Shown here in pieces: positions 15,514 through 23,964 of a stretch of 27,228 nt of DNA. The number at the start of each line of letters is the position of its first letter. Position 1 is the first letter of the stretch. Origin of the DNA: an uncultured Faecalibacterium sp. (lineage in GTDB: Bacteria > Bacillota > Clostridia > Oscillospirales > Ruminococcaceae); NCBI GenBank assembly GCA_902463905.1, contig CABQHF010000003.1, forward strand, positions 1 to 27,228. Reading direction: 5' to 3'. The notes under the pieces were generated by a model that saw only the letters and a program-made list of their open reading frames with translations, made no database searches and had not been told where the DNA came from. Position numbers and translations under genes: made by a program.

Positions 15514-15987
15514 ATGCAGATCAATCTGATGCTGAACGGAGTGCGTATCTCAGAGGATGTGGCCCCGGATATGCTGCTCATCGACTTTGTGCGCAAACAT
15601 GGCTGCGCGAGTGTCAAGCGCGGCTGCGAAACTTCCAACTGCGGTCTGTGCACGGTATTTATGGATGACAAGCCCGTGCTGTCCTGCTCGGTGCTGGTCG
15701 CCAGAGCCGACGGCCACAAGGTGACCACGCTGGAGGGCCTGCAGGCGGAAGCCGCCGAGTTCGGTGCCTTTATCGCAGACCAGGGCGCAGAGCAGTGCGG
15801 CTTCTGCAACCCCGGCTTCATCATGAACGCACTGGCACTGTTCCGTGAAAACCCGTATCCTTCCGCAGAGGAGATCAAGGAATATCTTTCCGGCAATCTC
15901 TGCCGCTGCTCCGGCTACGAAGGCCAGCTGCGCGGCATCCTGAACTTTCTGGACTGGAAAAAACAGAAGGAGGCAGCTGCCGAATGA
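15514..15987 (+). CDS. Xanthine-dehydrogenase-type 2Fe-2S subunit
   Basis: Small subunit carrying two [2Fe-2S] clusters that link the Mo site to FAD. In 157 residues the plant-ferredoxin-type cluster is C38, C43, C46 and C58 (C-x4-C-x2-C-x11-C), and the second cluster is C95, C98, C130 and C132 (QCGFCNPGF and NLCRCSGY). All eight ligands are present. GGAGGG precedes the ATG, which directly follows the FAD-subunit stop. It overlaps the Mo-subunit start by four bases (ATGA). Confidence 0.96.
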   Translation: MQINLMLNGVRISEDVAPDMLLIDFVRKHGCASVKRGCETSNCGLCTVFMDDKPVLSCSVLVARADGHKVTTLEGLQAEAAEFGAFIADQGAEQCGFCNPGFIMNALALFRENPYPSAEEIKEYLSGNLCRCSGYEGQLRGILNFLDWKKQKEAAAE

Positions 15988-18275
15988 ATACTGTCAACAA
16001 ACCGTTCCGCAAAAAGGACGCCATGCAGCTGGTCACCGGCCAGCCGGTCTACATGGATGATGTGATCCCGCAGGACTGCCTGATCGTCAAGTTGCTGCGT
16101 TCGCCCCATGCAAACGCCATGGTCAAAACCATCAACACCACCGTGGCCAAAAAAGTGCCCGGCATCGAGGCCATCTTTACCTGGGAGGATGTCCCGCAGG
16201 ATGCGCCCCGCTATACGCAGGCCGGCCAGACTTTCCCGGAGGCCAGTCCCCGCGACCGTCTGCTCATCGACCGCCATGTCCGCTTTGTGGGCGATGTGGT
16301 GGCCATTGTGGCCGGCAAGGACGAAAAATGCGTGGACAAGGCTCTCAAACTGATCAAAGTGGAATATGAGGTGCTGGAACCGGTGCTGGATTTCCACACC
16401 GCAAAGGATAACCCCATTCTGGTGCACCCGGAGGAAAACTGGGAGAGCCTGTGCCCGGTGGGCGCTGACAACAAGCGCAACCTGTGCGCTCACGATGAAT
16501 GCGGCTCCGGGGACATCGACGCAGTGCTGGCAAACTGCGACATGGTGATCGACCATGTTTATCACACCAAGGCCTGCCAGCAGGCCATGATGGAGACCTT
16601 CCGCACCTATTGCTCCATTGACACCTATGGGCGGCTGAATGTGCTCAGCTCCACCCAGATCGTGTTCCATGCACGGCGCAACATCGCAAACGCCCTGCAC
16701 ATTCCCAAATCCATGGTGCGCGTTTCCAAGCCCCGCATCGGCGGCGGCTTTGGTGCTAAGCAGACCGCCGTCAGCGAGGTATACCCCGCCTTTGTGACCT
16801 GGAAGACCAAAAAGCCCTCCAAGATCATCTTCAGCCGGGTGGAAAGCCAGACTGCATCCTCTCCGCGCCATGAAATGGAGATGCACGTCCGTCTGGGTGC
16901 CACCAAGGACGGCATCGTGAAGGGCATCGACCTGTACACTCTGTCCAACACCGGTGCCTACGGCGAGCACGGCCCCACGACGGTAGGCCTGTCCGGCCAC
17001 AAATCCATTCCGCTGTACGGCAAGGCCGAGGCTTTCCGCTTCGTCAGCGACGTGGTGTACACCAACCACATGTCTGCCGGTGCCTACCGGGGCTACGGTG
17101 CCACCCAGGGCCTGTTTGCTGTGGAATCTGCAGTGAACGAGCTGGCCCATAAACTGAACATGGACCCCATCGACCTGCGGCTGAAGAATACCGTGCAGGA
17201 GGGCGATGTGATGCCCGCCTATTACGGTGCCGTGAACACCAGCTGTGCGCTGGACCGCTGCCTTGTCAAGGTGCGGGAGATGATCGGCTGGGAGCACAAA
17301 TACCCGGCCCGCGATATGGGCAATGGCAAGGTGCGCGCCGTCGGTACGGGCATGGCCATGCAGGGCTCCGGCATTTCCGGCATGGATGTGGGCAGTGCCA
17401 CCCTCAAGCTGAACGATGACAGCTTTTACTCGCTGATCATCGGTGCAGCGGATATGGGTACCGGCTGCGACACCACCCTGGCGCAGATCGCCGCCGAAGT
17501 GCTGGAATGCCCGCTGGATAACATCACGGTCTTTGGTGCCGACACCGATACCTCCCCCTACGATTCCGGTTCCTATGCGTCCAGCACCACCTATGTTACC
17601 GGCAAGGCCACCGAGAAGTGCGCCATGAAGCTACGGGAACAGATCTGCAAGCTGGGTGCTGAGCTGCTGGGATGCCCGGCGGATGCCGTGGAATTTGACG
17701 GCAAGGTGGTATTTGAAACCGCCGACCCGGAAAAGAAAAAGACCCTTTCTGAGATCGCCTATGCATCCCAGTTCGGCCACATGGTCCCGCTGGAAGCCAC
17801 CGAGACCCACACTTCGCCTCTGTCGCCGCCGCCCTACATGGCCGGTGCCGCAGAAGTGGAAGTGGACACCGAAACCGGAGAGGTCAAGGTGCTGGAGTTC
17901 GACGCCTGCGTGGACTGCGGTACTCCCATCAACCCCAACCTGACCCGAGTGCAGGCAGAGGGCGGTATCCTGCAGGGCGTGGGCATGACCCTGACGGAAA
18001 ATATCACCTACGACAAAAACGGCTGCCCGGAAGAAAACTCGCTGCTCCAGTATAAGATCCCGGCTCGGACGGACATCGGCAAGATCCGGGTGGAGTTTGA
18101 GAACAGCTACGAGGCCACCGGCCCCTTTGGTGCCAAGTCCATTGGCGAAGTGGTGATCAACACGCCGCTGCCGGCCATTTCGGATGCCATCTACAACGCC
18201 ATCGGTACCCGTTTCTACGAGCTGCCCATTACCCCGGAACAGGTGGCCATGGCGGCGGCTCGAAGCCATAAATGA
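15984..18275 (+). CDS. Molybdenum-binding hydroxylase subunit (selenium-dependent type)
   Basis: Catalytic subunit that hydroxylates a heterocycle at a Mo-molybdopterin-cytosine-dinucleotide centre. The 763 residues contain an N-terminal a/b hammerhead domain (about 15-125) and two Mo-binding domains. Visible elements are GGGFGAKQ (253-260), GAYRGYGATQG (366-376, bovine XDH FRGFGGPQ), and KSIGE with the base-catalyst Glu at about 722. By alignment from memory, bovine XDH purine-binding Glu802 is Gln260 here, and no Arg is seen at the Arg880 position. Selenium in this class is a labile Mo ligand, not selenocysteine, and no in-frame UGA exists. The adjacent selD, yqeB, yqeC and xdhC define it as selenium-dependent; purine hydroxylase or nicotinate-type are the main options. 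Confidence 0.9.
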   Translation: MNTVNKPFRKKDAMQLVTGQPVYMDDVIPQDCLIVKLLRSPHANAMVKTINTTVAKKVPGIEAIFTWEDVPQDAPRYTQAGQTFPEASPRDRLLIDRHVRFVGDVVAIVAGKDEKCVDKALKLIKVEYEVLEPVLDFHTAKDNPILVHPEENWESLCPVGADNKRNLCAHDECGSGDIDAVLANCDMVIDHVYHTKACQQAMMETFRTYCSIDTYGRLNVLSSTQIVFHARRNIANALHIPKSMVRVSKPRIGGGFGAKQTAVSEVYPAFVTWKTKKPSKIIFSRVESQTASSPRHEMEMHVRLGATKDGIVKGIDLYTLSNTGAYGEHGPTTVGLSGHKSIPLYGKAEAFRFVSDVVYTNHMSAGAYRGYGATQGLFAVESAVNELAHKLNMDPIDLRLKNTVQEGDVMPAYYGAVNTSCALDRCLVKVREMIGWEHKYPARDMGNGKVRAVGTGMAMQGSGISGMDVGSATLKLNDDSFYSLIIGAADMGTGCDTTLAQIAAEVLECPLDNITVFGADTDTSPYDSGSYASSTTYVTGKATEKCAMKLREQICKLGAELLGCPADAVEFDGKVVFETADPEKKKTLSEIAYASQFGHMVPLEATETHTSPLSPPPYMAGAAEVEVDTETGEVKVLEFDACVDCGTPINPNLTRVQAEGGILQGVGMTLTENITYDKNGCPEENSLLQYKIPARTDIGKIRVEFENSYEATGPFGAKSIGEVVINTPLPAISDAIYNAIGTRFYELPITPEQVAMAAARSHK

Positions 18276-18979
18276 TCAGAGAAATTCAGTTCCCATTCCT
18301 GGCGGAAAAAAGTCATGTGATTTCTCTGGTGGGCGGCGGCGGAAAGACAACGCTGCTGTACGCCATGGCCGGTCACTGTGCCCGGAAAGGCTGGCGGGTG
18401 CTGGTGTCCACCACCACCCATATCCAGTGCCCACAAAACGGGCTTTGGGCAAAAAGCGACGCCGAGGTGCAGGCGCTCTGGGCCAGCGGCTCCTATGCGG
18501 TGGTGGGTACTCCTGCCCCGCAGGGCAAGCTGACGGCCCCGCCGGAAACAGACCTTACCCGCTGGATCGGGCAGGCAGACGCCGTGTTTCTGGAAGCTGA
18601 CGGGGCAAAGCATTTTCCCTGCAAGGCCCCGGCGGAGCATGAGCCGGTTCTGCTGCCGCAAAGTGACATCGTATTGGCGGTGGCCGGGCTTTCCGCGCTG
18701 GGGCGTCCTTTGCAGGAATGCTGCTTCCGGCTGGAAGAGGTCTGCCGTCTGCTGGATGTTCCGCCGGAGAGCTGCCTGACCCCGGAGCTGCTGGCACAGC
18801 TGCTGGCAAGTGAACAGGGCGGCCGGAAGCTGGTGGGTAACCGAAAATTTAACGCGGTGCTCAACCAGGCTGATACCCCGCAGCGCCGACTGCTTGGGAA
18901 GCAGACGCTCTGCACCCTGCAGGAAAAATATCAGGTAAACGGAGTCCTGACACATTTTGAAAAGGGAGAACGTGCATGA
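18272..18979 (+). CDS. yqeC: Selenium cofactor biosynthesis protein YqeC
   Basis: Accessory protein of selenium-dependent molybdenum hydroxylases; exact reaction not established. The 235 residues begin with a P-loop, SLVGGGGKTTLL (18-29), followed by VLVSTTTHI, which fits the YqeC family of probable nucleotide-binding maturation factors. It overlaps the Mo subunit and selD by ATGA at both ends, so it is made in step with them. No membrane segment or signal peptide is seen. Confidence 0.88.
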   Translation: MIREIQFPFLAEKSHVISLVGGGGKTTLLYAMAGHCARKGWRVLVSTTTHIQCPQNGLWAKSDAEVQALWASGSYAVVGTPAPQGKLTAPPETDLTRWIGQADAVFLEADGAKHFPCKAPAEHEPVLLPQSDIVLAVAGLSALGRPLQECCFRLEEVCRLLDVPPESCLTPELLAQLLASEQGGRKLVGNRKFNAVLNQADTPQRRLLGKQTLCTLQEKYQVNGVLTHFEKGERA

Positions 18980-20010
18980 GCAAAGAGGATAAGATCGTAT
19001 TCTGCACCGGAGGCGGCTGTACTGCCAAACTGGGGGCCGGGGTGCTGAGCCGCATCCTGGAAAAGCTGCCCCGGGGCGAAAAGGATCCGGACCTTCTGGT
19101 AGGGTACGACAGCCGGGACGACGCTGCGGTCTACCGCATCACCGACGATCTGGCCCTGGTGCAGACGGTGGACTTTTTCCCGCCCATGGTGGATGACCCA
19201 TACACCTTCGGACAGATCGCTGCGGCCAATGCCCTGAGCGATGTATACGCCATGGGCGGCGAGGTAAAGACTGCCCTCAACCTGGTGTGTTTCCCGGAAA
19301 ATATGGATCTGAACATCCTGGGCGAGATTCTGCGCGGCGGAGCCGAAAAGGTCGCAGAGGCCGGCGGCATCCTGGCCGGAGGCCACTCCATTGCGGACAG
19401 CGGTGTCAAATACGGCCTGTCGGTGACTGGCCTTGTGGACCCGCATCATCTGTATGCGAACGATGCCGGCCAGCCGGGAGACAAACTGTTGCTGACCAAG
19501 GCGCTGGGCGTCGGACTGCTCTGCACAGCAAACCGCGTGGGCGAGGCTGCGCCGGAACACATGGCGGCCGCCATCAATTCCATGACGACCCTCAACAAGA
19601 CCGCTGCGGAGATCAGCCGCCGGTATGCTGTGCATGCAGCCACCGACGTGACCGGCTTCAGCTTTCTGGGGCACCTGCACGAGATGATGGGCGCAAAACT
19701 TTCCTGTGTGATCGACGCCCGCGCCATACCGGTGCTGCCGGGTGCGGAAAAGGCCGCGGACGATTTCCTGTACACAGCCGCCGGGCAGCGCAACCGCAAC
19801 CACACCGGGCCTTTCGTCCGGTTCGAGGGCGTCCCGTTTGCCATGGAAGAGGTTCTGTTTGACCCGCAGACCTCCGGCGGCCTGCTTCTGGCGGTAGCCC
19901 CGGCAGACGCCAGCGCGCTGGAACAGGAGCTGCAAGCAGCCGGGCTGCCTGCAAAGATCGTGGGCGAGATCGTTCCCCGAACTGAAACCGAAATTACTGT
20001 AACATACTGA
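18976..20010 (+). CDS. selD: Selenide, water dikinase (selenophosphate synthetase)
   Basis: Makes selenophosphate from selenide and ATP, the activated selenium donor. The 344 residues show the catalytic pair C15 and K18 in GGGCTAKL; the active-site residue is Cys, not selenocysteine. Metal/ATP-binding Asp residues lie in GYDSRDDAAVY, TVDFFPP and ANALSDVYAMGG, and DPQTSGGLL is the usual C-terminal signature. It starts inside the yqeC stop (ATGA). No selenocysteine-insertion genes are in the window, so this selD may feed only the Mo-hydroxylase cofactor ('orphan selD' type), which needs the whole genome to decide. Confidence 0.95.
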   Translation: MSKEDKIVFCTGGGCTAKLGAGVLSRILEKLPRGEKDPDLLVGYDSRDDAAVYRITDDLALVQTVDFFPPMVDDPYTFGQIAAANALSDVYAMGGEVKTALNLVCFPENMDLNILGEILRGGAEKVAEAGGILAGGHSIADSGVKYGLSVTGLVDPHHLYANDAGQPGDKLLLTKALGVGLLCTANRVGEAAPEHMAAAINSMTTLNKTAAEISRRYAVHAATDVTGFSFLGHLHEMMGAKLSCVIDARAIPVLPGAEKAADDFLYTAAGQRNRNHTGPFVRFEGVPFAMEEVLFDPQTSGGLLLAVAPADASALEQELQAAGLPAKIVGEIVPRTETEITVTY

Positions 20011-20032
20011 CATCCTGAGAGGAGAAAATACC

Positions 20033-20635
20033 ATGACCCATGTTGATGCAAGAGGAGACGCCTGCCCGTTGCCAGTCGTCAAAGCAAAACGCGCCATTTC
20101 GGAGCTGAAGGGTGCAGGCCAGGTGGAAATTCTGGTAGATAATGAGATCGCCGTGCAGAACCTGACCAAGATGGCCCAGCAGAAGGGCTACCAGTACAGC
20201 GCAGAAAAGCTGGCCGAACGGGAATACCGGGTGCTGTTCACTATCGGTGAGGCCGCAGCTGCGGAAGAGACACTGGAAGTCTGCACGCCGGATGCCCGCA
20301 CCGACACGGTGGTGGCCATCGGTGCAAACACCATGGGCACCGGGGCCGAGGAACTGGGCAAGGCCCTGCTCAAGGCGTTCGTGTTCGCGCTGACTCAGCA
20401 GGATAAACTGCCCAAAACGGTGCTGTTCTATAACGGCGGCGCATCCCTGACCTGTGAGGATTCTCCCATGCTGGAGGATCTCAAGGCACTGGAAGCGGAG
20501 GGCGTGGAGATCCTGACCTGCGGCACCTGCCTGAACTACTATGACCTGACCGAGAAGCTGGCGGTGGGCAGCGTGACGAACATGTACACCATTGTTGAGA
20601 AGCTGACCCGGGCCGGGAACGTGGTCAAGCCGTGA
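20033..20635 (+). CDS. yedF: Selenium metabolism protein YedF
   Basis: Two-domain protein tied to selenium use. Residues 1-72 are a TusA/SirA-like domain with the CPLP motif (C11-P12-L13-P14) that in relatives carries a persulfide. Residues 80-200 are a DsrE-like domain with LTCGTCLNYY (C163 and C166), able to carry sulfur or selenium. The fusion is the TIGR03527-type YedF seen beside selD. It probably relays reduced selenium to SelD or the maturation factors; that step is inference. AGGAGA precedes the ATG. It overlaps the next gene by four bases. Confidence 0.9.
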   Translation: MTHVDARGDACPLPVVKAKRAISELKGAGQVEILVDNEIAVQNLTKMAQQKGYQYSAEKLAEREYRVLFTIGEAAAAEETLEVCTPDARTDTVVAIGANTMGTGAEELGKALLKAFVFALTQQDKLPKTVLFYNGGASLTCEDSPMLEDLKALEAEGVEILTCGTCLNYYDLTEKLAVGSVTNMYTIVEKLTRAGNVVKP

Positions 20636-21771
20636 TCTATCTGGATAATGCTGCCACCACACTGCACAAGCCGCCGGAAGCGGAAGCTGCCGTGCTGGAT
20701 GCCCTGCGTACCGTAGGCAACCCCGGCCGGGGCGCCCACGAGCCGACGCTGCACGCTTCCCGGCTGGTGTATGCCGCACGGGAAGCACTGGCGCAGCTTT
20801 TTCATGCGCCGGATCCCGCCTGCATCGCCTTTACGGCCAACGCCACCGGGGCGCTGAATACCGCCCTGTGCGGGCTGCTGGGGCCTGAGGATCATGTCAT
20901 CACCACTGTGTGCGAGCACAACTCTGTCCTGCGGCCGTTATACCGGTTGCGGGCACAGGAAACAGAACTCAGCATTGCCGGGGTAGACGCAAAGGGCTGT
21001 TTACAGTACGAAAAGTGGGAAGAGCTTGTGCGCTCCAACACCAAAGCGCTGGTCGTGACCGGGGCTTCCAATGTGACCGGCAACTGCACCGATCTTGCAA
21101 AGGCTGCAGCCTTTGCGCACCGGCACGGCCTGCTGCTGATCGTGGATGCCGCACAGACCGCCGGAGCGCAGCCCATCGACGTGCAGGCACTTGGTATGGA
21201 TGTGCTGTGCTTTACCGGCCACAAGGCCCTGCTGGGCCCCCAGGGCACCGGCGGGCTGTATGTGCGGCCGGGTGTGCAGATTGCCCCTCTCGTGGTGGGC
21301 GGCAGCGGCGTGCACAGCTATGACGAGCAGCACCCCACCCAGATGCCCACCGCACTGGAAGCCGGTACCCTCAACGTGCACGGCATCGCCGGGCTTTGTG
21401 CCGGGGTGCAGTGGCTTCTGGCACAGGGCGTGGAAACGCTGGCCGCCCGTGAAGCTGCGCTTGCCCGTTGCTTTTACGAGGAGGTCTGTGCCATTCCCGG
21501 TGTCACGGTGTACGGCGATTTTGAAGCCGCACTGCGTGTGCCTATCGTCTCCTTGAACATCCGGGGCGAAGATTCGGCCCGTGTGGCCGATGTCCTGTGG
21601 GAGGACTACGGCATCTGTGTGCGGGCCGGAGCGCACTGCGCCCCGCTGATGCATAAGGCCCTTGGGACAACGACACAGGGCGTGGTGCGGTTCAGCTTCT
21701 CGCACAGCAACACGATGGAAGAGGCTCTGCGCGCCGCGTGGGCGGTGCGGGAGCTGGCACAGGAGTTGTAA
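20632..21771 (+). CDS. Class V aminotransferase, cysteine desulfurase/selenocysteine lyase-like (EF2568 type)
   Basis: PLP enzyme that likely frees selenium or sulfur from cysteine-type substrates for SelD. From a GTG start overlapping the yedF stop (GTGA), the protein has 379 residues. It begins IYLDNAATT, carries the PLP-binding Lys at K198 in TGHKALLGPQGTGGLY, and the reactive Cys at C336 in RAGAHCAP. This is the cysteine-desulfurase-like family named after E. faecalis EF2568 in the same operon type. Whether it prefers selenocysteine or cysteine cannot be told from sequence. Confidence 0.9.
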   Translation: MIYLDNAATTLHKPPEAEAAVLDALRTVGNPGRGAHEPTLHASRLVYAAREALAQLFHAPDPACIAFTANATGALNTALCGLLGPEDHVITTVCEHNSVLRPLYRLRAQETELSIAGVDAKGCLQYEKWEELVRSNTKALVVTGASNVTGNCTDLAKAAAFAHRHGLLLIVDAAQTAGAQPIDVQALGMDVLCFTGHKALLGPQGTGGLYVRPGVQIAPLVVGGSGVHSYDEQHPTQMPTALEAGTLNVHGIAGLCAGVQWLLAQGVETLAAREAALARCFYEEVCAIPGVTVYGDFEAALRVPIVSLNIRGEDSARVADVLWEDYGICVRAGAHCAPLMHKALGTTTQGVVRFSFSHSNTMEEALRAAWAVRELAQEL

Positions 21772-22002
21772 ATGCGAGCAAAGAAACTTTATATTGTGCT
21801 TTCCTTCCGCACGACGGTGGAAGCTATGGCATGGGAAAAGCACTGCGCCTCTGCACAGATCCCCGGGCGGCTGATCCCGCTCCCGCGGGAGATCTCTGCC
21901 GGGTGCGGCCTTGCCTGGCGTATGACGCCGGAGGATTGGGAACACTGGAACAGCCTGCTGGATCCGGCGGCTTACGATGCCGTGTCGCAGGTGGAACAAT
22001 AA
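21772..22002 (+). CDS. DUF3343 putative Se/S carrier protein
   Basis: A 76-residue protein of the DUF3343 (Se/S carrier-like) family. It starts just after the aminotransferase stop. The N-terminal half has a ferredoxin-like pattern, KKLYIVLSFRTTVEAMAWEK, and then PREISAGCGLAWR, where C45 is the conserved carrier cysteine. C25 is a second cysteine. It may receive selenium or sulfur from the adjacent desulfurase or YedF; this is inference from neighbours. Confidence 0.85.
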   Translation: MRAKKLYIVLSFRTTVEAMAWEKHCASAQIPGRLIPLPREISAGCGLAWRMTPEDWEHWNSLLDPAAYDAVSQVEQ

Positions 22003-22024
22003 CGAACAGGAGAATCACTATTTC

Positions 22025-23080
22025 ATGAGCAGGATCTCATTGGTTAACGCCCTGCAGCAGGGGCAGGCAGCAGGAGACTGCACCCTTGCCGTGGTACTGG
22101 AAGGCCCGGAGGCCGGTAGCCAGCTGCTGCTGTGCAGCGGGCAGACGGTGTGGCAGACCCACAGCAGCGGCGCTCTGCAGCACAATACTGCCCGCCTGCA
22201 GGGATGCACGGCCACCGGTTTTCTGGAGCTGGACGGGACACGGGTGTTCGCAGAGCGGTTTGGCGCGGTGCCGCAGCTCGTTGTCTGCGGCGGGGGCCAT
22301 GTGGCAGTATCGGTGGTGCGCCTGGCAAAGCTGTTGGGCTTGCCGGTGCTTGCCATTGATGACCGTGAGGAATATGCCCAGGATCTGCGGGACGCCGGAG
22401 CGGACACGGTACTCTGTCGGCCTTTTACACAAGCGCTGGCGCAGGTGCCCGGCGGGGCTGAGACTTACTTTACGGTCCTGACCCGTGCCCATGCCTTTGA
22501 TGTGGCCTGCCTGGAACAGATTCTGCGGAAACCGGGCGCCTATGTGGGTATGATGGGCAGCCGGGGCCGCTCTGCGCTGGTGCGGCGTCAGCTGGTGGAA
22601 ACAGGGGCGGATGCTGCGCGTGTGGAAGCCGTGCATGCGCCCATCGGCCTTGCCATCGGAGCAAAGACGGCAGAGGAGATCGCACTGTCCATTCTGGCAC
22701 AGATCGTGGAAGTGAAGAATGCCCGCCCCCAGACCGAGGGCTTTTCTGCCGCGATCCTGTCGGCCATGGAGCAGGCGGCACAGCAACAGCAGCCTGCCGT
22801 GCTGGCGACCATCATCGCGCGGCACGGTTCCACCCCGCGGGAGGTCGGCTCCAAGATGCTGATCCTGCCAGAGGACAGAACCGTTGGCAGCGTGGGCGGC
22901 GGCATCATGGAATACCGCACCTGTCAGGCTGCCGTCGAAATGCTGGCCGGGCATACAGCACCAGTGCAGACCGTCGCTTTTTCTGCCGACGGCAAAAACG
23001 AGGATGCTGCCATCGCAGCCTGTGGTGGCTCCATGGAACTGCTGCTGCAGATCCTACCGGAAGGAGAAATGGTAGAATGA
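22025..23080 (+). CDS. xdhC: XdhC/CoxI-family maturation factor
   Basis: Molybdenum-cofactor maturation protein for xanthine-dehydrogenase-type enzymes; relatives bind the cofactor, add the terminal chalcogen ligand and insert it. The ATG at 22025 follows AGGAGA; an extension to 21977 would overlap DUF3343 and lacks a ribosome site. In 351 residues a Rossmann domain with VVCGGGHVAVSV (86-97) and GMMGSRGR (175-182) precedes an XdhC_CoxI domain (about 255-345, ATIIARHGSTPREVGSKML, SVGGGIMEY, CGGSMELLL). In the classical XdhC the CoxI domain is N-terminal; here the first 80 residues look like a worn copy of it (LAVVL, SGALQ). It overlaps yqeB by four bases. Confidence 0.88.
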   Translation: MSRISLVNALQQGQAAGDCTLAVVLEGPEAGSQLLLCSGQTVWQTHSSGALQHNTARLQGCTATGFLELDGTRVFAERFGAVPQLVVCGGGHVAVSVVRLAKLLGLPVLAIDDREEYAQDLRDAGADTVLCRPFTQALAQVPGGAETYFTVLTRAHAFDVACLEQILRKPGAYVGMMGSRGRSALVRRQLVETGADAARVEAVHAPIGLAIGAKTAEEIALSILAQIVEVKNARPQTEGFSAAILSAMEQAAQQQQPAVLATIIARHGSTPREVGSKMLILPEDRTVGSVGGGIMEYRTCQAAVEMLAGHTAPVQTVAFSADGKNEDAAIAACGGSMELLLQILPEGEMVE

Positions 23081-23892
23081 AACAGGATGCTCTGGTCTTA
23101 GTGCGCGGCGGCGGTGACCTTGCTACCGGCACCATCCATCGCCTATGGTCCGCCGGGCTGCGGGTGCTCGTGCTGGAGACCGCCCACCCGGCAGCGATCC
23201 GGCGGCAGGTTTCGCTGTGCGAGGCCGTATACGAAGGAGAAACCACCGTGGAAGGTCTGCGGGGCGTCCGCATCGACACCCTGGAGCAGGCACACGCTGT
23301 CTGGGCACAGAACGCCGTGCCCATTCTGATCGACCCGGCGGGCAGCTGCATCGGGCAGGCAAAGCCGGAAGTCTTGGTGGATGCCATTCTGGCCAAGAAG
23401 AACCTCGGCACCACCCGCGATATGGCACCGCTCACCATTGCACTCGGCCCCGGTTTTACGGCCGGGCAGGATGTGGATGTCGTTGTGGAGACAAAGCGCG
23501 GCCATCGGCTGGGGCGCATCATCCGGGAGGGCACTGCCATCCCCAACACCGGCATTCCGGGCGTCATCGGCGGCTATGGCAAGGAGCGGGTCATCTATGC
23601 ACAGGCAGAAGGCATCTTTCAGGATGTACGGCAGATTGGTGATATCGTAGAAGCGGGCGAGACTATTGCGCAGATTCAGTTGCCGGAGGGCGGGTGCCTC
23701 CCGGTCACGACTCAAATCGGCGGCATCCTGCGCGGCCTGCTGCGCAGCGGCTACCCGGTCACACCGGGGTTCAAGGTGGCTGACGTGGATCCCCGCAGGG
23801 GAGAACTCTCCAATTGTTTTCTGATCTCGGATAAATCCCGCTGCATCGCGGGCAGCGTGCTGGAGCTTGTCTGCGCACAGCTGTGGAAATAA
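23077..23892 (+). CDS. yqeB: Selenium-dependent molybdenum hydroxylase maturation protein YqeB (EF2563 family)
   Basis: Member of the EF2563/YqeB family found only with selenium-dependent molybdenum hydroxylases; its reaction is not settled. The 271 residues begin LVRGGGDLATGTIHRLWSAG, a Rossmann-like nucleotide-binding start, and contain a middle GPGFTAGQDVDVVVET stretch and a C-terminal all-beta region. Last gene of the operon: its ATG overlaps the xdhC stop (ATGA), and a strong terminator follows within five bases. Together with yqeC and selD it is the diagnostic marker of the pathway. Confidence 0.92.
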   Translation: MKQDALVLVRGGGDLATGTIHRLWSAGLRVLVLETAHPAAIRRQVSLCEAVYEGETTVEGLRGVRIDTLEQAHAVWAQNAVPILIDPAGSCIGQAKPEVLVDAILAKKNLGTTRDMAPLTIALGPGFTAGQDVDVVVETKRGHRLGRIIREGTAIPNTGIPGVIGGYGKERVIYAQAEGIFQDVRQIGDIVEAGETIAQIQLPEGGCLPVTTQIGGILRGLLRSGYPVTPGFKVADVDPRRGELSNCFLISDKSRCIAGSVLELVCAQLWK

Positions 23893-23896
23893 CAAA

Positions 23897-23953
23897 AAGC
23901 GCCTCCGTTCCGGATGGGGTGACCATCCATGGAACAGAGGCGCTTGCTTTTTT
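23897..23953 (+). terminator. Intrinsic terminator of the Se/Mo operon, probably bidirectional
   Basis: AAGCGCCTC (23897-23905) pairs with GAGGCGCTT (23937-23945); GTTCC (23907-23911) with GGAAC (23931-23935); GGATGG with CCATCC inside. Six T follow on the + strand (23948-23953). On the minus strand the stem is followed by a T-run from AACAAAAA, so it can also end the small minus-strand gene. Confidence 0.93.
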
Positions 23954-23964
23954 ATCTTTGATCT

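Noticed and set aside
18976..19035. Selenocysteine codon in selD or the Mo subunit
   Set aside because: The catalytic position is Cys (C15), and neither gene has an in-frame UGA before its stop.
18931..20169. Minus-strand open frame of 412 codons opposite selD
   Set aside because: selD has all catalytic motifs and coupled starts; the antisense frame has none.
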